DNA of 64,000 nucleotides from Spirochaetota bacterium. GTDB taxonomy: Bacteria; Spirochaetota; Brachyspiria; Brachyspirales; JACRPF01. How positions within the stretch are numbered: the stretch's first letter is position 1; every line of letters starts with the position of its first letter. The translations under genes were made by a program, and so were the position numbers. Under the pieces are notes generated by a model, which did not search any database, was not told where the DNA came from, and saw only the letters and a program-made list of their open reading frames with translations. The stretch covers positions 186,001-250,000 of the forward strand of contig JACRPF010000007.1 in NCBI GenBank assembly GCA_016214035.1, written 5' to 3'. Of the stretch, positions 47,082 to 55,214 are shown in pieces.

Positions 47082-48092
47082 ATGAAGAAGATAGGTCTTA
47101 TGGGCTGCGGAGCGGTTGCCGATTACGGACATATCCCCGCTATTCTGAATATTAAAAACCTGAAGCTGCAGGCGTTATTCGACCCGAACGAAGCGAACCT
47201 GCATCGTCTGCAGAAAAAATACAGCATACCCATGGCATTCACTGACGCCGATGAGTTCTTCAGTTCCGGCATAGACGCGGTGAGCATAACCTCGCCCGCA
47301 CCGTGTCACAAACAGAATGTATTCGATGCTGCGCGGCATAAACTACCGGTCATATGCGAAAAGCCGCTTGCCATGGACAGAAAAGAATCCGCGGCGATGG
47401 TGGCCGTCATGAAAAAAGCCCGTATGCCGCTGTACACCGGATTCTGCTACCGCTTCAGCCCATGCTCGCTCAAGATACGCGAACTGGTTGCGCGCAAGGC
47501 CATCGGCAGAGTAAAGTCGCTGCGACTCATCTATAATTGGGACTGTCATGGAAAATACGAGAACGACGGTCGCGGCAGAAAAATAGTCCAGAAACGGCGC
47601 GCTGACCGGATGCTCGAAGGCGGGCCCATGGTGGACTGCGGTACGCATCAGATAGATCTCGCCGCGTTCTGGCTTGGTTCCGACATCGTATCCTACCACG
47701 GGCACGGCGCCTGGGTTGACTCCTATGAAGCGCCGGATCACATGTGGCTTCACCTCGACCATAAAAACGGCGCTCACACCACGGTGGAGATAAGTTATTC
47801 CTATCACTTCACCTCGAAGGAACGGATAAACGAATTCGTGTATGAACTGATAGGCACTGAAGGCGTTATCCGCTATGACCGCAACGCCAGAACATTCACG
47901 ATGCGTAACGCCAAAGGGACATACGACCTCGGCTTTCATCACGAAAAGAATTTCGAGGGTATGTACCGCGAATGGGCGAAATCGCTGCATACCGGAAAAC
48001 CGGGGCTCCTCACCACCGCTGAAGCGGGCATGCGCGTCACCGATATAGCCCGCAACGCCACCAACGAGGCGATAAAAAACCGGATTGCGTAA
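47082..48092 (+). CDS. Gfo/Idh/MocA-family oxidoreductase
   Basis: 336 residues from ATG 47082 with a GGAG site. Rossmann fold GLMGCGAVADYGHIPAI, family EKP motif in VICEKPLAMD, and MVDCGTHQIDLAAFWLG with the likely catalytic His. The family oxidises or reduces sugars and inositols with NAD(P); the substrate cannot be told. No sugar transporter or isomerase is adjacent, so its pathway is unclear. The diguanylate cyclase gene follows on the same strand after 26 bases. Confidence 0.88.
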   Translation: MKKIGLMGCGAVADYGHIPAILNIKNLKLQALFDPNEANLHRLQKKYSIPMAFTDADEFFSSGIDAVSITSPAPCHKQNVFDAARHKLPVICEKPLAMDRKESAAMVAVMKKARMPLYTGFCYRFSPCSLKIRELVARKAIGRVKSLRLIYNWDCHGKYENDGRGRKIVQKRRADRMLEGGPMVDCGTHQIDLAAFWLGSDIVSYHGHGAWVDSYEAPDHMWLHLDHKNGAHTTVEISYSYHFTSKERINEFVYELIGTEGVIRYDRNARTFTMRNAKGTYDLGFHHEKNFEGMYREWAKSLHTGKPGLLTTAEAGMRVTDIARNATNEAIKNRIA

Positions 48093-48118
48093 ATCATGCT
48101 CAATGATACAATAACAGC

Positions 48119-49501
48119 ATGTCTGGATTAAGCATACCAGTTCTGGTGATGGCCGGTATCACGGCGTATGTCAGCATCTACCATCTGATATTCCATTTCA
48201 TCAAGGGCAGGCAGAAAGAAAATTCCTATCTCTATTTCGCCATGCTCGCATTCGGCGTGACGCTCTACGACATATTCTCCATCGTCCTTTACAATTCCGG
48301 CGATGTGATCACCAGCATCTTTGCACAGCGCGGACAGTATTTCAGCATCGGCGTCATATCACTCATGACCGCCCTCTGGATCTTCGACATACTCAAGCAC
48401 CGCTCGCGTCTTTCCGACATACTCATCGTCTCGTACATCGTTCTTGCCGCACTTCCGCTGGCACCGCTGCCCTGGATGTTCTCGCCGGCGATGTATATCG
48501 ATCATCATATACTGGGCTATTCCTTTATCGAGGCAACTCCGCAGGCGCTCATCTTCGTCTTTTACGCGGTGTACATCATCGGCATCGGCACCGGCGTTGT
48601 ACTCATGACACGCGCGCTGTTTGTCGATAAAAAGCTGACGCTTCTCCCCACCATACTTTCCATTGTAGTATTCTTCATCACCTGCGCATTCGACATCGGC
48701 ACCGGGCTCGGCAGGACAAATCTCCCCTACGTGCTTGAATATGGTTTTCTCGCGCTCATCTTCGGCATGACACACACCCACTTTGTGCGTTACCGCGAAC
48801 TTGAAAAGACACAGGACGCGATACAGAACAAGCTTGAGCGGCAGGTGCAGGAACGGACGTCGGAGATTCGCCTGTTCGTGGAAAAGCTCAAAGACCAGAA
48901 CAAACTCCTGCAGGAGATGGTGGAACGCGACGGCATGACGGGGCTCTACAATCACGCGGCATTTCAATCCCGGCTGAAAGCGATGCTCAACGCCTCGCGG
49001 CGTCATCGTTTCCCCATCGCCGTTCTTGTCATGGACATCGATGATTTCAAAAACTACAACGACACCTACGGGCACGCGTTCGGAGACACCGTCATCAAGG
49101 CAGTCGCCGAAGTGCTCAAGATAGCATCGCGCGACTACGATATCAAAGCGCATCTGAAGAACGCCGACACGGTCATCCCGCTCGACCTCGCCCCTCCCGC
49201 GGTACGTAATTACGATATCGTTGCACGCTACGGCGGCGACGAATTCGCGGTAATACTCCTCTTCTGCGGCGACAAGGAAACGCACATCGTCTGCGACCGA
49301 CTGATACGCCATGTTGAGGAGATACGGTTCGACCAGCACCCCGAGCTTCGTGTTCATCTGAGCCTCGGCGCGGTAACGCTTGACGAAGCAACGCCCTGCG
49401 GTGACAACAATCTGCTTTTCAAGCAGGCCGATGAAGCATTATATGAAGTGAAACGCAAAAGCTCGCACGATTACCTCATCGTCCCGTTCACGCCGCACTA
49501 G
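48119..49501 (+). CDS. Membrane-bound diguanylate cyclase
   Basis: 460 residues. The N-terminal 230 residues contain about seven hydrophobic segments (ISVLVMAGITAYVSIYHLIFHF-like first helix, then TLLPTILSIVVFFITCAFDIG), like a 7TM sensor. A coiled coil (EKTQDAIQNKLERQVQERTSEI) links to the GGDEF domain: DGMTGLYNHAAF, VMDIDDFKNYNDTYGH, and RYGGDEF with the active site at 372-376. The inhibitory RxxD site is Arg363-Asp366, five residues before, so product inhibition is likely kept. About 20 extra residues (DIKAHLKNADTVIPLDLAPP) lie before that site. It makes the second messenger cyclic di-GMP. Confidence 0.92.
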   Translation: MSGLSIPVLVMAGITAYVSIYHLIFHFIKGRQKENSYLYFAMLAFGVTLYDIFSIVLYNSGDVITSIFAQRGQYFSIGVISLMTALWIFDILKHRSRLSDILIVSYIVLAALPLAPLPWMFSPAMYIDHHILGYSFIEATPQALIFVFYAVYIIGIGTGVVLMTRALFVDKKLTLLPTILSIVVFFITCAFDIGTGLGRTNLPYVLEYGFLALIFGMTHTHFVRYRELEKTQDAIQNKLERQVQERTSEIRLFVEKLKDQNKLLQEMVERDGMTGLYNHAAFQSRLKAMLNASRRHRFPIAVLVMDIDDFKNYNDTYGHAFGDTVIKAVAEVLKIASRDYDIKAHLKNADTVIPLDLAPPAVRNYDIVARYGGDEFAVILLFCGDKETHIVCDRLIRHVEEIRFDQHPELRVHLSLGAVTLDEATPCGDNNLLFKQADEALYEVKRKSSHDYLIVPFTPH

Positions 49502-49522
49502 ACACTCAGCAAAGCCGACCCG

Positions 49523-50215
49523 TCAACGCACCGGGACATGCGCCTGAACCACCGGCTCTATCGCTTTCGCCCACTCACGGTAACCCGATTCCGACGGATG
49601 CGTAAGATCCGGCATGCGATCAACGATTATTTCGTTTGCGTCGTCAACAAAATGCCCGCCGATATCCAAATATTCATAACCCGTTTTCCCGCTATAGTGC
49701 CTTTGCAGCAGCGAATTGATTTCTGCAATCGAGATACGGAATGGATTATCCCGTGCTGCCCGCGGTAAAAGACCGAGCACCAGTATATGCGTCTGTGCGG
49801 AACGTTCCTTTATCAGTCCGGTAATAGCCGATATTCCTTCACAGATCTCAGCCGGCGTATTCGCTGTCGCATTCGCCGTTGTGCTTTGATTATTCGTACC
49901 GATGAGCAGCACCGCAAGTTTCGGCGATTGATTCTCAAGCTCGCCGTTCATCAACCGCCACAGCACATTCTGCGTGCGGTCCCAGCCGTAACCGAGATTG
50001 ATAGCATTACGCTTGCCGTAATATTCCTTCCACACCGCGGCACCATGGCTCTTGAACGCCGGATGTCCTTCAAAGAGATGCGTTATCGAATCCCCGATGA
50101 ACATGAGATCATACCGGTTAGCGCGCACAAGTCTTTTCTTTTCCTCATGCCGTTCATACCAGTCGTAGAAATCGTTCTCAATCTTGGGCGTTGGAACTGT
50201 TGCTGTGTTTTTCAT
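49523..50215 (-). CDS. SGNH/GDSL-family hydrolase (PAF-acetylhydrolase-like)
   Basis: 230 residues, ATG 50215, with AGGTGA overlapping the stop codon of the upstream gene. Block I is LMFIGDSITHLFEGH with the nucleophile Ser, block III LLIGTNNQS, and block V DLTHPSESGYREW with the catalytic Asp-His. It is a small esterase or acetylxylan/PAF-type deacylase. There is no clear signal peptide, so it is probably cytoplasmic and may remove acetyl groups from imported glycans. It converges with the diguanylate cyclase gene. Confidence 0.88.
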   Translation of the reverse strand: MKNTATVPTPKIENDFYDWYERHEEKKRLVRANRYDLMFIGDSITHLFEGHPAFKSHGAAVWKEYYGKRNAINLGYGWDRTQNVLWRLMNGELENQSPKLAVLLIGTNNQSTTANATANTPAEICEGISAITGLIKERSAQTHILVLGLLPRAARDNPFRISIAEINSLLQRHYSGKTGYEYLDIGGHFVDDANEIIVDRMPDLTHPSESGYREWAKAIEPVVQAHVPVR

Positions 50216-50220
50216 CGTAA

Positions 50221-51006
50221 TCACCTGTACATAATATGCATAATGTCCAGAACTTGAAAAAAAATAACCACCAATGAGAACACTACGATAAGTATTATTG
50301 CACCGCCGATTTTGCGAACATCGGTCTTTTTTACCTTCTTCTCCGGTACAGGTTTTTCATCCAGCCCGGCATCTTCTGATATCAGGTTAGCCGGTGACTG
50401 ATTCAATGCGCCCATCCGTTTCTCAATCCCCGGATAATCGTTCATCCGTATCATTTTCTTCAATTGCCCGTTCGTTATCGGTATCGATTTTTTCCGGTAT
50501 ATATACCTTGTTTTGTAATTCCCGTTCTTATCCCAGTCATTGATAAGTCCCAGCGGCTTTTCCTGAAAATACCGCAGCGCATTCTGAAAATACAGCAGGA
50601 TGAATTCCTTCGACAGCACATCGACGCCCTTGGCATGATAATTGGTAACAGCATCTTTCAAAACACTCGGTTTTATATCGGCGATGACGGCGTCCAGCGC
50701 TTTTTTGAACCGTTCTTTATCCGCATCCGACCTGTATAACGTACGCAGCCGCGATGTCTCGACCAACCCCAATGAGCTTTCCTCATTCACTCCGAAGTAA
50801 TTATCCAGCTTCCCGTTGCCGCAGAGCACAACGACAAATCCGCGTTCCTTCACTTCCGATATGCGTATATCGATGATATGAAAATCATTACCGAATGAAA
50901 CGGCAATGATATATTCGCCGTTCGCATACTCCTGCCGCAGACGCTCGCGTTTTTTCGAGTAATTGTACTCGGAGTTGACGTGTATCGGGAGATATTTTTG
51001 TTTCAT
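50221..51006 (-). CDS. Uncharacterised protein with C-terminal membrane anchor
   Basis: 261 residues I do not recognise. The first 190 are a soluble alpha/beta region rich in charged residues (YIIAVSFGNDFHIIDIRISEV, RERLRQEYANGEY). About 200-230 form a Lys/Glu/Pro linker, and a hydrophobic helix (IILIVVFSLVVIFFQVLDIM) ends the chain, so it is probably tail-anchored with the bulk in the cytoplasm. Its stop lies 5 bases before the SGNH hydrolase start, and that gene's ribosome site overlaps it, suggesting coupling. The P13-like gene lies upstream, with a 39-base gap. Confidence 0.6.
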   Translation of the reverse strand: MKQKYLPIHVNSEYNYSKKRERLRQEYANGEYIIAVSFGNDFHIIDIRISEVKERGFVVVLCGNGKLDNYFGVNEESSLGLVETSRLRTLYRSDADKERFKKALDAVIADIKPSVLKDAVTNYHAKGVDVLSKEFILLYFQNALRYFQEKPLGLINDWDKNGNYKTRYIYRKKSIPITNGQLKKMIRMNDYPGIEKRMGALNQSPANLISEDAGLDEKPVPEKKVKKTDVRKIGGAIILIVVFSLVVIFFQVLDIMHIMYR

Positions 51007-51045
51007 ATACTACCGACTATTGACTTTGTTTACATTTCCCCGCAT

Positions 51046-51807
51046 TCAATATTTGAAACTTATATTTAGTGAATATACATCCTCAAGATTATGATTCACA
51101 TATTTCTTCTTAACACCAATATCATAAGCGATTAACACACCGAGCGACTCCCCCAGTTTCTTATTATAATCTTCAGCAAAGACTACAGGCCGTATCATCT
51201 GAAATATTTTCGACCCGACCAGCAACACTGCTCCTGTAATTACAAGCGGCATGGTAAATGATGTTAAAAGACTGTATTGATTATATTCCGCCGATGTATA
51301 CATCGCATTTGATACAGCACGTATAAAATGGTCATCGCTGAAATGTATGCCGTTAGAATCATATGATTTATAAATATTAGTCTGATCACCATATGAAGTA
51401 TATTGAATTCTTGCAATATTATAATAATACGTCCCCAATATCCAGACAAATACTCCGGATGCGATTCCAACAATACCGGTAACATCACATGTCAAACCAA
51501 GAATACCACCGAAGTTATCCTGTTGAACAAATGAACCGACACCAAAACCGACAAATGAATTCAGAACAAATGGGATGACGATATCCTTTCTATTACGAAT
51601 TGCAGCTTGCAGCTTTTGCGATTCTGTCAGCTCAAGGGACAGCTTTGATATTTGATCGCTGTGGCTAAATAAATCGCCTTTTATTAATTTATCAGCATTT
51701 AAAAAGGCACTATTGTTAGAAAAAATAATTTCACCTTTCTCTTGGGCTATTATTACACTTGTCAACGCACAAAAGACTGATAAAACTAGTATGATTTGCG
51801 ATTTCAT
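51046..51807 (-). CDS. P13-family-like spirochaetal membrane protein
   Basis: 253 residues with a signal peptide (1-21, ending IIA). Residues about 55-115 read LSLELTESQKLQAAIRNRKD, then IVIPFVLNSFVGFGVGSFVQQDNFGGILGL, closely following the P13 porin family pattern of Borrelia and other spirochaetes (short helix, PF-LN--GFG-GSF-Q-D--GG). Two more hydrophobic helices, a Tyr/Ser-rich segment and a C-terminal NISFKY follow. P13 of Borrelia is an outer-membrane channel; this match is by eye and the role is inferred. It is more AT-rich than its neighbours. A perfect TATAAT lies about 60 bases upstream. Confidence 0.62.
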   Translation of the reverse strand: MKSQIILVLSVFCALTSVIIAQEKGEIIFSNNSAFLNADKLIKGDLFSHSDQISKLSLELTESQKLQAAIRNRKDIVIPFVLNSFVGFGVGSFVQQDNFGGILGLTCDVTGIVGIASGVFVWILGTYYYNIARIQYTSYGDQTNIYKSYDSNGIHFSDDHFIRAVSNAMYTSAEYNQYSLLTSFTMPLVITGAVLLVGSKIFQMIRPVVFAEDYNKKLGESLGVLIAYDIGVKKKYVNHNLEDVYSLNISFKY

Positions 51808-51866
51808 TTCTTCACCTTGCCTTATTATATTGGACCTTTCAATTGTATTCTTATTTTATGAACCTA

Positions 51867-51872
51867 ATTATA
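51867..51872 (-). promoter_or_regulatory. TATAAT -10 element upstream of the P13-like gene
   Basis: A perfect reverse-strand TATAAT (51872-51867) with a TG-like extension, 60 bases before the ATG at 51807. The -35 region is AT-rich without a clear TTGACA. It lies directly downstream of the lacI-side hairpin, so transcription is likely separated here. Confidence 0.45.
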
Positions 51873-51892
51873 CTACAAACCAATAAATATAA

Positions 51893-51932
51893 AAGGCGTT
51901 ACCGGCTGGACTTAATCCCGCCGTAACGCCTT
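51893..51932 (-). terminator. Strong hairpin terminator after the LacI-type gene
   Basis: The perfect arms AAGGCGTTAC (51893-51902) and GTAACGCCTT (51923-51932) extend inward through CGGC/GCCG with one bulged C. On the reverse strand the stem is followed by TTATATTTATT, a weak T-rich tail. It is 80 bases past the regulator stop. Confidence 0.65.
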
Positions 51933-52011
51933 ACCGTCTAATTTCGATTCTTGGGCTTTTATCTTCTTACCCTCCTTTTAAGCTGCTACAGTCGTAGAAA
52001 CGGCTGCTAAA

Positions 52012-53001
52012 TCACTTTGTCGATCCGAGCCGTTTTACCGATGTGCGCTCGATGATCGTTACCGGCATTTCGATTTTTACAAGCGATTCGTGATTATCCT
52101 GTAAAACAACTTCAACGGCCTTTTCCGCCATATCCTTCAACGGCGTCGCTATGGTTGTCAGCGAGGGACGCATAAATTCCGATATACCCGGGTTCTCGAA
52201 TCCTAAAAGCGAAATATCGTCGGGCACACGTTTTCCGGCTAATTCCTGGATAAGCCAGTTCACCTCAAGCACGTTCATATCTTCGCCCGTCACCCACACC
52301 GCGGTGCATCCGTCATCGATAAGCTGCTTTACGGAAAGATGAAGCGGCATGGTATCCGGAAACGTTCTGCACCGGCGCGCCGCATCAATGCCCCGTTTCT
52401 CCATCGCCTTCTTCAGCCCGTTCACACGTCCGGTTCCCGTATAATCGGTTTCATGGATGACGGCGATCTTTGTATGCCCTTTTTCAAGCAGATACTCACC
52501 CGCCATACGGCCCGTGGCGACGGCGTCCGGATAGATGACATGAAATGAATCGGCATAATTATCGCTGAACCAGACGATAGGTATTTTTTTTATCTTCTGC
52601 AGACGGCCTATCGTCGCGGACTCCCATGCTATCCCGACAATACCGTCAAACCAGCTGTCGGTGATATCATCGATGCGATCCTCGGTGATTATGGTTATGC
52701 CGGCGTTGACGCGCGACAAGGCATAGCATATATACTGCGTAAGCGTATTGACATAGCCGCCCATGACGGTCTTCCACGGCGGTTCGGTGATGAGCGCTAT
52801 CTGTTTCCGGCGCACGCCGATGCGCGGCCGGAACCCCAACGCCCGTGCCGCAGCGATGACACGCATGCGCGTTTCGGCTGGTATCAGTTTACTGTTATTG
52901 AAAACCCTGCTCACCGTTCCCGCCGATACGTCGGCGCGGGATGCCACCTGCGAGAGCATATTCCCTGACGCGGTGTTCCCGCGTTTCTTTGCGCGGGCCA
53001 T
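52012..53001 (-). CDS. LacI-family transcriptional regulator
   Basis: About 329 residues from ATG 53001, one base after the stop of the GH50-like gene, so the two are coupled. Residues about 15-60 are the LacI helix-turn-helix (LSQVASRADVSAGTVSRVFNNSKLIPAETRMRVIAAARALGFRP). The sensor half includes DGIVGIAWES, GHTKIAVIHETDYTGTGRVNGLKKAMEKRG and VPDDISLLGFENPGISEFMRPSLTTI. It probably represses the upstream hydrolase gene by binding the palindrome near 55112-55130, released by a sugar. Confidence 0.92.
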   Translation of the reverse strand: MARAKKRGNTASGNMLSQVASRADVSAGTVSRVFNNSKLIPAETRMRVIAAARALGFRPRIGVRRKQIALITEPPWKTVMGGYVNTLTQYICYALSRVNAGITIITEDRIDDITDSWFDGIVGIAWESATIGRLQKIKKIPIVWFSDNYADSFHVIYPDAVATGRMAGEYLLEKGHTKIAVIHETDYTGTGRVNGLKKAMEKRGIDAARRCRTFPDTMPLHLSVKQLIDDGCTAVWVTGEDMNVLEVNWLIQELAGKRVPDDISLLGFENPGISEFMRPSLTTIATPLKDMAEKAVEVVLQDNHESLVKIEMPVTIIERTSVKRLGSTK

Positions 53002-53002
53002 A

Positions 53003-55054
53003 TTACCACCCGATCCGGTTTGACGTATTCGCGCGGGCGGCGTACATCCTGTCACCAATCTCACGTGCGGTCTTCGTCATCCCGGTATACGGCGTGTCAG
53101 CCACATCAACAAAACCGAGCTGATATCCTTCGCCGTCCCATCGTCCGGTGAGCGGCTGATCGCGGAACTGAAACCAGTGCACGCCTACGATATTCGGATG
53201 AGCGATCGCCCCCTGCGCATAGCGGAGATACGCGAGCGCCCGTTCGTCTTGAGTAATGCCGGCGGGACAGAGACTTGCGGAAAACATGCCTCTGTCATAT
53301 GTACCGAAATGGAATTCACCGATGAGCACCGGCATATCGGGAAAATCCGGGGCCGTAAGATTTGCGGCGCTGTGCGAATATAAGTTGACCGTGAGTACGT
53401 CGCAGTATTTTGCGCTCGCATCATACAGCACCTTGCGGACCGCGTCCGTGCCGATGAACCGTGTCCCGAGATACAATCGATGCGGCGCCACGCTCTTTAT
53501 CGCATCACGGCAGAGCCTGAAATACTGATCCACCGCGCCGGCATGGAAGGCCTTCCCGTCATCCTTGAACGCGTCGCTTTTCGGCATATCGGTTGCATTC
53601 AACAGCGCATCCCAATCGGCATATCCGGTTTTCCACGACGCATTGAGACTGTCGATGGAACCGTATTTCTGCCGGCAGTCACTGACAAACTGCTGTTTGG
53701 CAGCCTGACGTGCAGGCGCTTTCATGACATCTTCGATAAATACGAGCCGTCCGCGATTACCGAAATCAAGCTCATTGTCGATAAAATAGCCTATGCACAT
53801 CCTGTCCGTAAGCGATGTCTGTGTCTGCGGATGTTTTTCAGCCCGGTCGCTTACAAGCGTTTTCATGGCGGCGATATATGCGGGATCGAAAACATCGTAG
53901 AATTTCAATTTGCTTCCGGCTATCCTCGGGAGCTTCGCGTTGTAATCGCTGATCTGAAGCGTATAGGGAATACGGCCGGTCGACATCAGATTCGTGGAGC
54001 CCCAGTTGCCGATAGAGTTTACTCCCCACGCCTCGAGACGCCGTGAAAGTGTATCGAAGAATTCAGGCTCATATCCTTCCTTGCCGTATTTTTTCTGCAG
54101 ATTGAAGTGTGTGAACGGCAGTTCCCCTGATGCGGGAAGCGTGAAATTGAACCACGTTTCATGGCCTGTGGATTTTGTCGCATCGGTGTGCGCATAGAGA
54201 ACGTCGATACCGTGTGAAAAGAAAAGCCTTCCTGACGGGTCCACGAAATACCATTTTCCCTGATATTTTTCTGTCCGGAAAAAACCGGTAGCCTGTAATT
54301 GCGGTCCGTTTTTCCACCCGCCGTATTCATTCCATTCAGCACAACGTTTTACGGCGGCTAACTGCTTAAGCTCAGCGGCATGTCTCGCCTGCAGCTCGCT
54401 GTCTGAGCGTATCTTCTCAGGCCAATCAGCATGCATGAACTGACCATACTGATCGACAAACGGAAGATAGTTCTCTTTTGATACGCCCTTCTCATCGCCA
54501 ACCGGTTCTTCCGCGCGAAGATTCGACAATCTGCAATCCACGAGCCCCCTGGTCTTCGGCTCAAACGGCCATTGCATATAGATCTCTATCCACAGTATCG
54601 TATCGGTATCGAGTACGCGACGTCCCGGAACTCCCTGCGGTGCTCCATACAGTGTGCGATGCGGTATCGAAAGGCGCATCGCGCGTTTTTCTCCGGGGTT
54701 GAGCCCGATACCGGTATTAACAGTACGGAAATTCTTCTGTTCCTTACTGCCGCTTGCGATATGCATCGTCAGGCGTAGCTGTTTATCCGGCGATAGATTT
54801 TCAACATCGACTGAAAGCACCTTGAACTTTGAAAGATCCCATGAAGGCTGCCCCGCGGGCGGTTTGATTCGAACGCCTGAATCCCATCCCGGGTCATCGA
54901 TTTTGAGCATGATATCATTTGCCTGCAATGATATCTCTGCAGAACCTTTGCGTTCCAACTGCTCCTGTGTGACCGGTAATTGATCTGCCATAAGACGCAT
55001 AATGCTGAAAACGCATGAGACAACAAACAGAGCCGAATTGCGATACATAGTCAT
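53003..55054 (-). CDS. Secreted GH50-like (beta-agarase-type) glycoside hydrolase
   Basis: 683 residues, ATG 55054 with AAGGAG. Signal peptide residues 1-23. The first 200 residues are a beta-sandwich binding domain. The TIM barrel has GYFIDNELDFGN with acid/base candidate Glu428 and MPVLIGEFHFGTYDRGMF with nucleophile candidate Glu580. The tail AHPNIVGVHWFQFRDQPLTGRWDGEGYQLGFVDVADTPY closely follows beta-agarase GH50 proteins. Agar-type galactans are the family's usual substrate, but related proteins occur in non-marine bacteria, so the real substrate may be another beta-galactan. Confidence 0.78.
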   Translation of the reverse strand: MTMYRNSALFVVSCVFSIMRLMADQLPVTQEQLERKGSAEISLQANDIMLKIDDPGWDSGVRIKPPAGQPSWDLSKFKVLSVDVENLSPDKQLRLTMHIASGSKEQKNFRTVNTGIGLNPGEKRAMRLSIPHRTLYGAPQGVPGRRVLDTDTILWIEIYMQWPFEPKTRGLVDCRLSNLRAEEPVGDEKGVSKENYLPFVDQYGQFMHADWPEKIRSDSELQARHAAELKQLAAVKRCAEWNEYGGWKNGPQLQATGFFRTEKYQGKWYFVDPSGRLFFSHGIDVLYAHTDATKSTGHETWFNFTLPASGELPFTHFNLQKKYGKEGYEPEFFDTLSRRLEAWGVNSIGNWGSTNLMSTGRIPYTLQISDYNAKLPRIAGSKLKFYDVFDPAYIAAMKTLVSDRAEKHPQTQTSLTDRMCIGYFIDNELDFGNRGRLVFIEDVMKAPARQAAKQQFVSDCRQKYGSIDSLNASWKTGYADWDALLNATDMPKSDAFKDDGKAFHAGAVDQYFRLCRDAIKSVAPHRLYLGTRFIGTDAVRKVLYDASAKYCDVLTVNLYSHSAANLTAPDFPDMPVLIGEFHFGTYDRGMFSASLCPAGITQDERALAYLRYAQGAIAHPNIVGVHWFQFRDQPLTGRWDGEGYQLGFVDVADTPYTGMTKTAREIGDRMYAARANTSNRIGW

Positions 55055-55091
55055 ACTGGCGCTCCTTATAGGATTTCAGTATAAGCGATTG

Positions 55092-55130
55092 TTATGCAAC
55101 TGTCAACTGTTATATGCAACATTTGCATAT
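55092..55130. promoter_or_regulatory. Tandem TATGCAA sites with a perfect palindrome, candidate operator
   Basis: ATATGCAA-CAT-TTGCATAT (55112-55130) is a perfect 8-base palindrome. A second TTATGCAAC (55092-55100) lies exactly 20 bases (two helical turns) from the left arm. The pair sits 38-76 bases before the GH50-like ATG, where a repressor or activator would act. The LacI protein (palindromes) and the AraC protein (direct repeats) encoded alongside are both candidates. Confidence 0.6.
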
Positions 55131-55136
55131 ACAATT

Positions 55137-55186
55137 CATCCGCCGGCGCGGATGCCGTATCGCCTGCATTTCAAATGTGATACGGC
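55137..55186. terminator. Two adjacent hairpins after the AraC-type gene
   Basis: GCCGTATC (55154-55161) pairs with GATACGGC (55179-55186), with an inner GCATTT/AAATGT stem. CATCCGC (55137-55143) pairs with GCGGATG (55148-55154) around CGGC. There is no T run, so termination would be weak. They separate the AraC gene from the GH50-like operon and touch the palindromic operator. Confidence 0.5.
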
Positions 55187-55214
55187 GTCTCTTACGGCCG
55201 TGAAACGTGTGCCG

